A DNA stretch of 11,093 nucleotides, taken from positions 1-11,093 of the forward strand of contig JAUVDD010000033.1 in the NCBI GenBank assembly GCA_030595525.1, read 5' to 3'. The position numbers were made by a program, and so were the translations under genes. Within the stretch, counting starts at the first letter, position 1. Every line of letters starts with the position of its first letter. Positions 1 to 8,675 of this stretch are shown here, piece by piece. This DNA is from Puniceicoccales bacterium (GTDB taxonomy: Bacteria > Verrucomicrobiota > Verrucomicrobiia > Opitutales > Oceanipulchritudinaceae). The notes below the pieces were generated by a model. That model was not told the origin of the DNA. It worked only from the letters and a program-made list of their open reading frames with translations, and did no database searches.

Positions 1-1343
1 CAGCTGTTCTCTATATCAAGGCAATGGCTGAGAGAGGTATTCCTGTGGAAACTGTAGTACCAAGGATGCGCCTTTCCGTTTCTGTCGGCGGGAATTTCTT
101 TATTGAGATCGCCAAACTGAGGGCTTTGCGACTGCTCTGGAGCAGGATTATGGATGCCTTTGAAGTGCGGGAGTCTGCGCGTACCATCCAGATTCATGCC
201 AAGACGGGATTGTGGAACAAGACCGTTTATGATCCGTACGTGAACATGCTACGTACGACCACGGAAGCTTTCTCTGCCGTGGTTGGTGGTTGCGACAGTC
301 TCAATGTTGGACCGTTTGATGAAGTTCTCCGTGACAGCAATGCATTTTCGCGGAGAATTGCCTTTAATACTCATGCAATTTTAGCGGATGAGTGCGACAT
401 GCGCCGGGTGATCGATCCGGCCGGTGGTTCCTGGGCAGTTGAGTCACTCACCGACCAGGTGGCCGAATCCGCATGGAAAATCTTCCAGGGAATTGAAGTA
501 GACGGTGGTATCATCAAGGTACTGGAGTCAGGAAAATTCCAAGAGGAAGTGGAAGCAGTCCGGCAGAGCAAGATGAAGAACATCCAACGCCGCCGTGATG
601 TGATTGTTGGGACCAACTCTTATCCGAACGCAACTGAAGAACTGTTGGCACCGGCTGAGATTGACTACGCTGCTGTAAGGAAGGAATTGGCCAGCAAGGT
701 TTCCGCATGGAAGAACAATCGCGAAAATGCCTCACTGTTCACTGTTCTTGAGGGCATTTCCACCGTCAAGGGAATCGGGAAGATCAACGCCCTGATTGAA
801 TCAGCTGCCAGTGGAGCCACTCTGGCCGAGTTGCAGGCCAGCGCCGGATTGGGTACACTTCTTGAAAAGGCCAAGCCAATTAAGCTGAACCGGGCTGCCG
901 CCGAGTTTGAGAAATTGCGTATGGCTGCAGATAAACTCAAGGAAAACGGTAAAGCACCGGTCATCCATCAATTGAACATGGGCCCGTCGCGTCGTTATCG
1001 TATCCGTGCCGACTGGACCAGCGCTTTCTTCCAAGTTGGTGGATTCAAGCTCCTCAATGAGGATGATTACGAAACGAATGCAGATGCTGTTGAAGCACTG
1101 AGCACGAGTGGGGCAAAAATCGCCGTCATCACTTCCGATGATGAAACATATGCCAACACGGTCGAGGATCTAACCAAGGCGATAAAGGACAGCTGCGGCG
1201 AAGTAGCCGTATATGTAGCCGGGGCACCGGGTGACAATGAAGCTGCCTGGAAAGCCGCAGGTGTGGATGGATTCGTTAATATACGAGTCAATAACTACGA
1301 ATTGAATCGCCAGTTGCTCGAGTCGCTTGGCGCTTCCCTCTAA
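1..1343 (+). CDS. mutA: Methylmalonyl-CoA mutase small (beta) subunit, 5'-truncated by window
   Basis: This is the non-catalytic partner of the MutB subunit in heterodimeric adenosylcobalamin-dependent methylmalonyl-CoA mutase, which interconverts methylmalonyl-CoA and succinyl-CoA in the cytoplasm. The frame is open from base 3 with no start codon in view, so the gene begins upstream. About 446 codons are visible of an expected roughly 620-640. The first part is the end of the barrel domain (RALRLLWSRIMDAF, then IDPAGGSWAVESLTDQ, which parallel RAARLLW and [15 protein letters not shown] in MutB). The last ~125 residues are a cobalamin-binding fold in which the DxHxxG motif is replaced by a GPSRRYRIRADW segment, so it cannot supply the axial histidine. 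That degeneration is the family hallmark of the small subunit. The gene ends 33 nt before mutB, consistent with one transcript. Identification is firm; the true start is unknown. Confidence 0.95.
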   Translation, partial: AVLYIKAMAERGIPVETVVPRMRLSVSVGGNFFIEIAKLRALRLLWSRIMDAFEVRESARTIQIHAKTGLWNKTVYDPYVNMLRTTTEAFSAVVGGCDSLNVGPFDEVLRDSNAFSRRIAFNTHAILADECDMRRVIDPAGGSWAVESLTDQVAESAWKIFQGIEVDGGIIKVLESGKFQEEVEAVRQSKMKNIQRRRDVIVGTNSYPNATEELLAPAEIDYAAVRKELASKVSAWKNNRENASLFTVLEGISTVKGIGKINALIESAASGATLAELQASAGLGTLLEKAKPIKLNRAAAEFEKLRMAADKLKENGKAPVIHQLNMGPSRRYRIRADWTSAFFQVGGFKLLNEDDYETNADAVEALSTSGAKIAVITSDDETYANTVEDLTKAIKDSCGEVAVYVAGAPGDNEAAWKAAGVDGFVNIRVNNYELNRQLLESLGASL

Positions 1344-1376
1344 CAGGAAACTAGAACCTTTAATTGTCACCGAAAA

Positions 1377-3560
1377 ATGACGACAACACCAGATTTCACA
1401 AAAATGGATTACCGGCCACAGGGTCGGAAGCAGGGCTATGCCGACTGGAAGGCAGGGCTCGAAAAGAAGACAGGCAAGCGGGCCGAGGATTACGTATGGG
1501 ACACCATGGAGCAGATTCCGGTTAAGCCGCTCTTCACGGAGGAAGACTACGAGGGCATGGAGCATCTTGATTATCAGGCCGGGATTGCCCCGTTTCTGCG
1601 CGGTCCTTATGCCACGATGTATGTCTTTCGTCCCTGGACAGTTCGGCAATACGCCGGTTTCTCTACTGCTGAGGAATCCAATGCGTTTTACCGCCGAAAC
1701 CTGGCCGCCGGACAGAAGGGATTGTCTGTGGCATTCGACCTTGCAACACACCGTGGTTACGACAGCGATCATCCCAGGGTGGTTGGCGACGTAGGTAAGG
1801 CCGGTGTCGCGATAGATTCGATACTGGATATGCGGGTCTTGTTTGACAAAATCCCATTGAACAAGGTTTCGGTCTCCATGACCATGAACGGTGCCGTTCT
1901 GCCAGTGATGGCTTTCTACATCGTAGCAGCGCTGGAACAGGGTGCCAAGATGGAAGAGTTGGCTGGAACGATCCAGAACGACATCCTCAAGGAATACATG
2001 GTTCGGAATACCTACATTTATCCGCCGATTCCTAGTATGAAAGTGATCGCCGATATCTTTGAGTTCACCTCGAAGAAAATGCCTAAATTCAATTCAATTT
2101 CGATTTCGGGTTACCACATGCAGGAAGCCGGAGCCACGGCTGACCTGGAAATGGCCTACACATTGGCAGATGGATTGGAATACATCCGTACCGGTATTGC
2201 GGCGGGAATTGATATCGATGCTTTAGCTCCTCGTTTGAGTTTCTTCTGGGCGCAGGGTAAGAATCACTTCATGGAAGTGGCCAAAATGCGTGCCGCTCGC
2301 CTTCTCTGGGCGAAAATTGTTAAACAGTTCAATCCCAAAAACCCTAAGTCTTTGGCATTGCGGACACATTCACAAACAAGCGGATGGAGCCTGACAGAGC
2401 AGGATCCATTCAACAATGTGTCCCGCACATGTATTGAAGCGATGGCCGCGTCACTTGGTCACACACAGAGTTTGCATACAAATGCGCTGGACGAAGCGAT
2501 TGCTCTGCCAACTGATTTTTCCGCACGTATCGCAAGAAACACACAGCTATTCCTGCAGGATGAGTCTGGAATCTGTAAGATCATCGATCCGTGGGGCGGA
2601 AGTTACTACGTGGAAGCCTTGACGCACGCCCTGAAGGAACGTGCATGGGAGCATATTCAAGAAGTTGAAGGTCTTGGCGGAATGGCTAAGGCTATCGAGA
2701 CCGGTTTACCAAAGATGCGTATCGAAGAGGCGTCAGCTCGTCGTCAGGCCCGTATCGACAGTGGACGGGAATCGATTGTTGGCGTGAACAAGAATCGCAT
2801 GCGCAAGGAAGATCCTCTGGAAATTCTGGACGTTGACAATACGGCCGTCCGTGAATCGCAGCTCCGTCGTTTGGCAGAATTGCGCGCCAATCGTGATGAG
2901 TCAGCTTGCCGCCAGATTCTTGAGCGCCTGACCAAGGCAGCTGCGGGCGAGACAGACGAGAATCTCCTTCAGTTGGCGGTCGAGGCAACCCAGGCAAAAG
3001 CTTCCCTCGGAGAAATTTCTGATGCGATGGAAAAAGTATATGGTCGCCATCAAGCTGTAGTTCGTTCGATTAGTGGAGTGTACAGTAGCGAATACGGAGA
3101 CAAGAGTGAGGTAGAAAAGCTCCGGGCCCGGACAGACGCTTTTGCTGAGAAGGAAGGCCGCCGTCCTCGTATCATGGTAGCAAAGATGGGACAAGACGGT
3201 CATGACCGTGGTGCCAAGGTTGTCGCCACTGCCTTCGCCGATCTTGGATTCGATGTCGATATTGGAGCATTGTTCCAGACACCGGAAGAAACCGCTGCAC
3301 AGGCGGTAGAGAATGATGTGCATATTGTGGCAATGAGTTCTCTTGCCGCAGGTCACAAGACACTCCTTCCGAAATTGGTTGGCGCATTGGCCGAGCAAGG
3401 TCGTGAGGATATTCTTGTTGTGGCCGGTGGCGTTATTCCTGCGCAGGACTACGATGATTTGTACGCGAATGGTGCAGCAGCTATCTTTGGTCCGGGAACA
3501 GTCATCACTGAATCCGCAAGAAAGCTGTTGGAATTACTGGAGAGCCAGCACGAGGACTGA
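1377..3560 (+). CDS. mutB: Methylmalonyl-CoA mutase large (catalytic) subunit
   Basis: This catalytic subunit carries out the radical rearrangement between (R)-methylmalonyl-CoA and succinyl-CoA using adenosylcobalamin. At 727 aa it has the usual length (the Propionibacterium subunit is about 728). Residues ~50-410 form the substrate barrel. [19 protein letters not shown] (77-95) holds the CoA-ester contact residues and Tyr92, the counterpart of Propionibacterium Tyr89. Arg210 (EYMVRN) and His247 (GYHMQEAG) match the Arg207 and His244 positions that favour methylmalonyl-CoA over isobutyryl-CoA. Residues ~596-727 form the cobalamin domain, with DGHDRG at 607-612 and axial His609, followed by the usual SSLAAGH and GGVIP motifs. 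The start at 1377 gives an N-terminus like that of homologues. No Shine-Dalgarno sequence is present at normal spacing; an AGGAAA lies 26 nt upstream. It follows mutA by 33 nt and precedes meaB by 80 nt. Confidence 0.98.
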   Translation: MTTTPDFTKMDYRPQGRKQGYADWKAGLEKKTGKRAEDYVWDTMEQIPVKPLFTEEDYEGMEHLDYQAGIAPFLRGPYATMYVFRPWTVRQYAGFSTAEESNAFYRRNLAAGQKGLSVAFDLATHRGYDSDHPRVVGDVGKAGVAIDSILDMRVLFDKIPLNKVSVSMTMNGAVLPVMAFYIVAALEQGAKMEELAGTIQNDILKEYMVRNTYIYPPIPSMKVIADIFEFTSKKMPKFNSISISGYHMQEAGATADLEMAYTLADGLEYIRTGIAAGIDIDALAPRLSFFWAQGKNHFMEVAKMRAARLLWAKIVKQFNPKNPKSLALRTHSQTSGWSLTEQDPFNNVSRTCIEAMAASLGHTQSLHTNALDEAIALPTDFSARIARNTQLFLQDESGICKIIDPWGGSYYVEALTHALKERAWEHIQEVEGLGGMAKAIETGLPKMRIEEASARRQARIDSGRESIVGVNKNRMRKEDPLEILDVDNTAVRESQLRRLAELRANRDESACRQILERLTKAAAGETDENLLQLAVEATQAKASLGEISDAMEKVYGRHQAVVRSISGVYSSEYGDKSEVEKLRARTDAFAEKEGRRPRIMVAKMGQDGHDRGAKVVATAFADLGFDVDIGALFQTPEETAAQAVENDVHIVAMSSLAAGHKTLLPKLVGALAEQGREDILVVAGGVIPAQDYDDLYANGAAAIFGPGTVITESARKLLELLESQHED

Positions 3561-3582
3561 GTTCTCTTTACTTTGAATCTAT

Positions 3583-3624
3583 AAAATTCCAGTCCTTTGA
3601 CATTTGCCAGAGGACTGGAATTTT
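3583..3624 (+). terminator. Perfect 14-bp hairpin between mutB and meaB (possible intra-operon terminator/attenuator)
   Basis: AAAATTCCAGTCCT (3583-3596) is perfectly complementary to AGGACTGGAATTTT (3611-3624) across a 14-nt loop. The arm ends in four T residues, followed by GCTTTAAAGC (3625-3634), itself a 10-bp palindrome. A-rich 5' and T-rich 3' flanks resemble a bidirectional intrinsic terminator, but the U-tract is short, so partial read-through into meaB is likely. The hairpin ends 16 nt before the meaB ATG, so it could also act as an mRNA-processing or stability element or a translational control. A third copy of the arm core, AGGACTG, lies at 3553-3559 on the mutB stop codon and could pair with 3590-3596 instead. 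Confidence 0.6.
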
Positions 3625-3640
3625 GCTTTAAAGCCGAATT

Positions 3641-4765
3641 ATGACAAAGGAAAGAAAGCTGCCTGAATGGGCTCCACCTGAAGGTGGGGATGGCTTCACT
3701 TCCCATGTTATGAAGGGTGTCGAAGGCGGGCATGAGGGAATGCCGGGGTATTCACATGCTGAGAGACGGAGTAGTCCCGCCAAGCGACGCAGGCTGAGTG
3801 TACAGGAATTAGCCGATGGGATTCGCTCGGGAAACCGGACCATGTTGGCCCGTGGCATTACCTTGGTTGAAAGCAATTCGGTCCGGCATCAGGAGGATTC
3901 TCAACAACTTTTGGACTCCCTGATGGATTTAACCGGCAATTCCCTGAGAATTGGGATAACCGGTGTTCCAGGTGCGGGAAAATCGACGGCAATCGATACC
4001 TTCGGATCGATGTTGTGTGATCAGGGACACAAGGTCGCGGTACTGGCAGTTGATCCTTCATCATCAGTGACCAAGGGCAGTATCCTTGGTGACAAAACCC
4101 GGATGGAAAAGCTGATGCAGCAACCCAACGCCTACGTGCGTCCGTCACCGACAGGTGGTTGCCTGGGAGGGGTGGCTCGCAAAAGCCGTGAAACGGTCCT
4201 GCTGTGCGAAGCTTTCGGATTCGATATCATCCTGCTCGAGACGGTAGGTGTCGGGCAAAGCGAAGTGACCGTTCGATCCATGGTGGATTTTTTCCTGCTG
4301 ATTCTGATTTCCGGAGCAGGAGATGAATTACAGGGGATTAAAAAGGGCGTTATTGAGCTGGCTGATGCGATCGTTGTTAATAAAGCCGATGGTGATAACA
4401 TCCAACGCGCTCGCTTGGCGAAGGCTGAATATAATCGGGTGCTGAGTTTTCTGAATCCGTTTACAGAAGGTTGGAAAACCAAGGCACTTACCGCATCCGC
4501 AATAAAAGGGGAGGGCATACCCGAAACATGGAAACTCATTCAAGAGTTCCAGAAACAGACGGTTGCCAGTGGAGTATTTCAAAGGCGTCGCCAGGAACAG
4601 AACCTCGACTGGATGCGTGGCTTGATCGATGAAGCTTTGCGTAGACAGTTTTTCGCCGATGAGGGAATGAAAAACAAACTGGAAAAGATATCCGAATTAG
4701 TTGCCCGTGGTGAAGTACCACCGGTCAAGGCGGTTGAGTCCCTTATGTCTGATTGGATTCGTTAA
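3641..4765 (+). CDS. meaB: MeaB/ArgK-type GTPase, methylmalonyl-CoA mutase chaperone
   Basis: This is a SIMIBI-class P-loop GTPase that binds methylmalonyl-CoA mutase, gates adenosylcobalamin loading and protects the enzyme from inactivation. It is the bacterial counterpart of human MMAA. The 374 aa contain Walker A GVPGAGKST (108-116), the DPSS element (138-141), GDKTRM (150-155), the ETVGVGQSE switch segment (200-208), GAGDELQGIKKG (225-236) and the guanine-specificity NKAD (247-250). The C-terminal ~70 residues are the helical dimerisation arm. The family is usually about 320-335 aa. The extra length is an N-terminal extension of ~45 residues rich in Gly, Pro and Glu before RRRLSVQELADGI, where typical homologues begin. 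The start at 3641 is supported only by ORF extent; internal Met24 and Met34 are alternatives. No Shine-Dalgarno sequence is visible. Position directly after mutAB strongly supports the role. Confidence 0.95.
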   Translation: MTKERKLPEWAPPEGGDGFTSHVMKGVEGGHEGMPGYSHAERRSSPAKRRRLSVQELADGIRSGNRTMLARGITLVESNSVRHQEDSQQLLDSLMDLTGNSLRIGITGVPGAGKSTAIDTFGSMLCDQGHKVAVLAVDPSSSVTKGSILGDKTRMEKLMQQPNAYVRPSPTGGCLGGVARKSRETVLLCEAFGFDIILLETVGVGQSEVTVRSMVDFFLLILISGAGDELQGIKKGVIELADAIVVNKADGDNIQRARLAKAEYNRVLSFLNPFTEGWKTKALTASAIKGEGIPETWKLIQEFQKQTVASGVFQRRRQEQNLDWMRGLIDEALRRQFFADEGMKNKLEKISELVARGEVPPVKAVESLMSDWIR

Positions 4766-4895
4766 GAATACGGACTTCCCTTTGAGGGAATGGGATATTC
4801 ACGCCTTGTTCCTTGAACGCAGTGAACTCTGAAATCTTCACTCATGTAATTGAGCTGAGCAGATTTCGAAAAGATTTTCAGTCAGACAATTCCTT
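4766..4895. other. Convergent meaB/metH intergenic gap with weak dyads
   Basis: This 130-nt gap separates two converging genes and contains no credible ORF. TTCCCT-TTG-AGGGAA (4776-4790) is a perfect 6-bp stem with a 3-nt loop, 10 nt after the meaB stop. CTGAAATCTT (4829-4838) pairs with AAGATTTTCAG (4871-4881) with one bulged base across a 32-nt loop. Neither is followed by a T-run on either strand, so they are poor intrinsic terminators. Termination may need Rho or rely on these structures weakly. Confidence 0.3.
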
Positions 4896-7800
4896 TTAAA
4901 GAACCGGGGCCAGCCAGTGGTTGGCATCCTTGAGTGACATGCCCTTCAATCTGGAATAAGCCTCCAGTTGGTCCTGCCCGATCCGATTGATCCGGAAGTA
5001 CTTGGCCTCGGGATGCGCGAAGTACAGACCGCAAACCGATCCACCCGGGTGCATGGCAAAATTCTCTGTGAGTGAGATACCGGTTTTTTCCTCTGCCTGA
5101 AGCAGCTCAAAGAGGACCTCTTTTTCTGTATGATCGGGAACAGCAGGATATCCGATTGCTGGACGAATCCCACGGTACTTTTCCGCGATTATATCCTTGT
5201 TGCTAAGGTTTTCAGTTTTTCCGAATCCCCACTGACAGCGGACCTCCTTGTGCAGCCATTCAGCAAAAGCCTCGGCAAGTCGGTCTCCTATTGCCTTGAC
5301 CAAGATTGATGAATAGTCGTCGAGCTGGTCCTCATAGGACTTGGCAATTTGCTCAATTTCCCTGCCTGAGGTGACAGCAAATCCCCCCATGTAGTCGATT
5401 CGTTCGGATGACAGTGGAGCAACAAAATCACTACAGCACATGAATGCTGATTTTGATCCTTTCTGCTTTTCCTGTTGTTGTCGTAGGAAATGAAACGCGG
5501 TTACAGTTTCTGATCGCTCTGTATCGTTAAACAACTCAACGGTCTGACCCTTTGAATTAGCCGGCCAGAGTCCGAAAACTGCTTTTGGTTGAATCGCCTT
5601 TTCGGTAATCAGCTTGTCGAGCATCTCACGGGCATCATCATAAAGCTTTGTCGCTTCTTCGCCATACTTTGGATGACTGAGGATTCCGGGAAAGACACCC
5701 TTCAATTCCCATGTCCAGAAAAACGGGGACCAGTCAATAAATGGAACCAATTCCTCGACCGGCAACGAATCGAGAACTTGTAAGCCGGTCTTTTCCGGAA
5801 CGGCGATTTCCATATTATCCCAGTCGTAGGCAGGTGCCTTTTTCTCCACTTCGGTCAGGCTGAGTACTGGAATACGGCGCTGATGGCTTTCCTCGTAAAG
5901 TATTCGTTGTTTTTCGTTAATTGATTCGGCTTCCCGGTCGGCCTCATCCCTTGTCTCAGGATTCATGAAGCGAGCCGCTACACCGACTACCCGCGATGCA
6001 TCCGGCACATGCAATACTGATCCTTTGTATTCAGGATTAATCTTAACTCCGGTGTGGGCTTTTGAAGTGGTTGCACCTCCGATAAGCAGTGGAATGTCGA
6101 TCCCTTCACGGGCAAAACGCTGAGCATTAAAAACCATTTCATCGAGGGAAGGGGTGATCAATCCACTCAGCCCGACGATGTCCGCATCAACCTCCCTGAT
6201 CTTCTCAATAATCTTTTCCACGGGTACCATAACCCCAAGATCGTGGACCCTGTAGTTATTGCATGACAGGACCACGCCCACGATATTCTTGCCGATATCA
6301 TGCACGTCTCCCTTGACAGTGGCTAAGACGATTTCGCCCGCAGATTTCCGTTTGCCGGATTCGGACTTTTCATTTTCCATGTAGGGAGTCAACCAAGCCA
6401 CGGAGCGCTTCATGACCCGTGCACTTTTCACGACTTGGGGAAGGAACATTTTTCCCTCTCCAAAAAGATCCCCGACGATCCGCATCCCATCCATTAATGG
6501 TCCTTCAATAACGTCAAGCGGGCGAGGATATGCCAATCTTGCTTCCTCTGTATCTTCCTCGATAAATTCAACGATCCCGTGGCGGATGGCATAGGCGAGG
6601 CGATCATGAACAGTTTCTTTTCGCCACGCCGATTGTTCAGATTTTTTTTCAACCATGGGAATCCCCTTCAGGCTTTCCGCCAGCTCGATCAGGGCATCGG
6701 TGGCGTTTGGATGACGGTTGAAAAGAACATCCTCAACCTTTTCCCGCAAATTTCCATCAATATCTTCATAGACCGCCAGCATACCAGCATTGACGATGCC
6801 CATATCGAGACCTGCTTGAATAGCATGATAGAGAAATACGCTGTGCATGGCTTCACGAACAATATTGTTACCCCTGAAAGAGAACGAGATATTGGAGACG
6901 CCTCCACTGACCCGTGCGTAGGGACACCGTTCCTTGATCTGCCTTGTGGCTTCAATGAAATTGATGGCGTAGTCGTTGTGTTCATCCATCCCGGTGGCGA
7001 CAGTCAGGATGTTTGGATCAAAGATAATATCTGCCGGATTGAAGTCCGCCTTTTCCACCAACAAATCATAGGCTCGCTTACATATTTTGACCTTGTCTTC
7101 AGTCGTAGCAGCTTGTCCGGATTCATCGAATGCCATGACCACGACGGCTGCACCGTAGCTCTTGATCAGGTTGGCCTGACGCAAAAACCCCTCTTCGCCT
7201 TCCTTCAGACTGATGGAGTTGACCACTCCCTTTCCCTGCAGGCACTTCAGCCCTTCTTCAATGACCGACCATTTGCTGGAGTCGACCATGATCGGGACTT
7301 GCGCGATATCCGGTTCGGTTGCCAGCAAATTCAGGAATGTAGTCATGCACTTTTCCGAATCCAACAGGCCTTCATCGAAATTGACATCAATCATATTGGC
7401 CCCGTTTTCGACCTGGGAACGGGCGATTTCGAGGGCCTCGTCAAAGTCGCCTTCCTTAATTAATTTCCTGAACCGGGGAGAGCCCATGACATTGGTTCGT
7501 TCACCGACCATGAAGAAGGGAGCCTTTTTACCGGTGATTGAAGAAGCAATCAGGCCACTGTATCGGGATGCTATAGTTGTTTCTGGAATTATCCGAGGAG
7601 GACAATCCTTCACCTGTTTGGCGATTTGGGCAATGTGAGCTGGTGTGGATCCACAACAACCTCCAACGATGTTCAGCCAGCCATTCTTTGCAAATCCCTC
7701 CAGGATTGATGCCATATGTTCAGGTGTATCATCATATCCACCAAATGCATTGGGCAGACCCGCATTCGGGTAGCAGCTGATGTGCGTATCCGCCAGTCGC

Positions 7801-8591
7801 GATAGCTGCTCGATATACGGAGCCATATCGTCAGCCCCCAGTGCGCAATTGATTCCCACTGAAAGAGGGTTTGCGTGTGATACACTGGTCCAGAATGCCT
7901 CAAGTGTCTGCCCGGATAGGGTCCGACCGGACGCATCGGTAACGGTTACAGAAAGGAGGACCGGCCAGCGTTGACCTTTCTCCCTGAATAACTCTTCCAA
8001 TGCGAAGATAGCGGCCTTGGCATTCAGGGTGTCGAATATGGTCTCGACCAGGAACATATCGACGCCCCCGTCTGCCAATCCCTCTGCTTGTTCCTTGTAA
8101 GCTTCCTTCAAGTCATCGAAGGTCACAGACCGGTAGGCAGGATTGTCGATATCCGGCGAAAGGGAGGCTGTCCGGTTGGTTGGTCCCATGCCACCAGCGA
8201 TAAAGTGGTTTTTTGAACCAGTCTTTGCTTCAAACTCCAAAACTGCTTGCTTCGCCAGTTTGGCGGCTGCCAGGTTCATCTCGTAGGCTTCACCCTCCAA
8301 TCCGTAATCCGCCTGCGAGATGCTGTTGGCACTGAAAGTGTTCGTTTCAATGATATCCGCGCCCGCTTCCAGGAATGCGTAATGAATCGACTGAATGATT
8401 TCCGGACCGGTCAGCACAAGAATGTCATTATTGCCTCGAAGGTCATTCTTATGGTCCGGGTATCTCGTTCCCCGAAAGGCGGCTTCATCCAGCTTGTAGT
8501 CCTGGATCTGCGTCCCCATCGCTCCATCCAGTATCACTATCCGTTCTTTCAGGAGGTTCTTGAGACGGGTTTCTGTGCTTTTTGAGACCAT
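4896..8591 (-). CDS. metH: Cobalamin-dependent methionine synthase (full four-module enzyme)
   Basis: This enzyme transfers the methyl group of 5-methyltetrahydrofolate through protein-bound methylcobalamin to homocysteine, giving methionine and tetrahydrofolate. At 1231 aa it is nearly the same length as E. coli MetH (1227) and collinear with it. Module 1 (about 1-330) binds homocysteine through zinc, with Cys249 in GINCALG and Cys312-Cys313 in GGCCGS. Module 2 (about 355-630) is the pterin-binding barrel, with [10 protein letters not shown] (362-371), NSISLKEG (458-465) and the FDPNI segment (524-528). Module 3 (about 650-880) is the cap plus cobalamin fold, with DVHDIG at 762-767 and axial His764, then [13 protein letters not shown] and [10 protein letters not shown]. 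Module 4 (about 920-1231) is the AdoMet-binding reactivation domain, with [13 protein letters not shown] (1143-1155) and MHPGGSVCG. The start at 8591 fits the E. coli N-terminus. It converges on meaB and diverges from tgt. The reducing partner is not in the window. Confidence 0.98.
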   Translation of the reverse strand: MVSKSTETRLKNLLKERIVILDGAMGTQIQDYKLDEAAFRGTRYPDHKNDLRGNNDILVLTGPEIIQSIHYAFLEAGADIIETNTFSANSISQADYGLEGEAYEMNLAAAKLAKQAVLEFEAKTGSKNHFIAGGMGPTNRTASLSPDIDNPAYRSVTFDDLKEAYKEQAEGLADGGVDMFLVETIFDTLNAKAAIFALEELFREKGQRWPVLLSVTVTDASGRTLSGQTLEAFWTSVSHANPLSVGINCALGADDMAPYIEQLSRLADTHISCYPNAGLPNAFGGYDDTPEHMASILEGFAKNGWLNIVGGCCGSTPAHIAQIAKQVKDCPPRIIPETTIASRYSGLIASSITGKKAPFFMVGERTNVMGSPRFRKLIKEGDFDEALEIARSQVENGANMIDVNFDEGLLDSEKCMTTFLNLLATEPDIAQVPIMVDSSKWSVIEEGLKCLQGKGVVNSISLKEGEEGFLRQANLIKSYGAAVVVMAFDESGQAATTEDKVKICKRAYDLLVEKADFNPADIIFDPNILTVATGMDEHNDYAINFIEATRQIKERCPYARVSGGVSNISFSFRGNNIVREAMHSVFLYHAIQAGLDMGIVNAGMLAVYEDIDGNLREKVEDVLFNRHPNATDALIELAESLKGIPMVEKKSEQSAWRKETVHDRLAYAIRHGIVEFIEEDTEEARLAYPRPLDVIEGPLMDGMRIVGDLFGEGKMFLPQVVKSARVMKRSVAWLTPYMENEKSESGKRKSAGEIVLATVKGDVHDIGKNIVGVVLSCNNYRVHDLGVMVPVEKIIEKIREVDADIVGLSGLITPSLDEMVFNAQRFAREGIDIPLLIGGATTSKAHTGVKINPEYKGSVLHVPDASRVVGVAARFMNPETRDEADREAESINEKQRILYEESHQRRIPVLSLTEVEKKAPAYDWDNMEIAVPEKTGLQVLDSLPVEELVPFIDWSPFFWTWELKGVFPGILSHPKYGEEATKLYDDAREMLDKLITEKAIQPKAVFGLWPANSKGQTVELFNDTERSETVTAFHFLRQQQEKQKGSKSAFMCCSDFVAPLSSERIDYMGGFAVTSGREIEQIAKSYEDQLDDYSSILVKAIGDRLAEAFAEWLHKEVRCQWGFGKTENLSNKDIIAEKYRGIRPAIGYPAVPDHTEKEVLFELLQAEEKTGISLTENFAMHPGGSVCGLYFAHPEAKYFRINRIGQDQLEAYSRLKGMSLKDANHWLAPVL

Positions 8592-8597
8592 AAAATC

Positions 8598-8628
8598 ATC
8601 ATATCATGATTAAATGATGCGTTGTCAA
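8598..8628 (-). promoter_or_regulatory. Candidate sigma70-type metH promoter, predicted leaderless transcript
   Basis: Read on the minus strand, a perfect -35 TTGACA (8628-8623) is followed after 19 nt by the -10 box TATGAT (8603-8598). The -10 is preceded by TGA, giving an extended -10 element TGATATGAT. The last -10 base is at 8598, so transcription is expected to start at or within a base or two of 8591, the A of the metH ATG. The spacer is longer than the optimal 17, which the extended -10 may offset. The match is visible directly; promoter activity is inferred. Confidence 0.55.
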
Positions 8629-8647
8629 GCACGTGGATGCTTGCCAA
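8622..8647. promoter_or_regulatory. Operator-like inverted repeat over the metH -35 box
   Basis: TTGTCAAGCA (8622-8631) and TGCTTGCCAA (8638-8647) form an inverted repeat with 9 of 10 positions complementary and a 6-nt spacer (CGTGGA). The left arm contains the complement of the metH -35 TTGACA, so a protein bound here would block or recruit polymerase at metH and could also affect the divergent tgt gene. I do not recognise the motif as a known MetR, MetJ or SahR site. If transcribed toward tgt it could instead form an RNA hairpin. A second set of dyads, CATCAT/ATGATG (8597-8602 and 8614-8619) around the palindrome ATCATGAT (8603-8610), covers the -10 and spacer. Confidence 0.4.
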
Positions 8648-8675
8648 TTCAATTTGAGGGTGTGAAAAGAGCCGC

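Noticed and set aside
24..1343. Treating the ATG at 24 as the mutA start
   Set aside because: The frame is open upstream to base 3 and the protein lacks the first third of the family, so the gene is cut by the window edge rather than short.
1170..1772. 200-codon minus-strand frame spanning the mutA-mutB junction
   Set aside because: It overlaps two clear genes on the opposite strand and shows no recognisable domain.
2901..3398. 165-codon minus-strand frame within mutB
   Set aside because: It is antisense to the conserved linker and cobalamin domain of MutB, with no family resemblance and a Cys/His-rich shadow composition.
4776..4790. Strong intrinsic terminator after meaB
   Set aside because: TTCCCT-TTG-AGGGAA is a clean but short stem with no following T-run on either strand, so it is listed only as a weak dyad.
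6579..7463. 294-codon open frame on the + strand inside metH
   Set aside because: It lies fully antisense to conserved MetH pterin and cap modules, has no recognisable domain, and is a composition shadow of the metH codons.
8592..8675. Possible cobalamin or SAM riboswitch upstream of metH
   Set aside because: Only 84 nt separate metH and tgt, too short for a cobalamin riboswitch; no B12-box-like or SAM-I-like conserved core is seen, and the promoter sits at the start codon.
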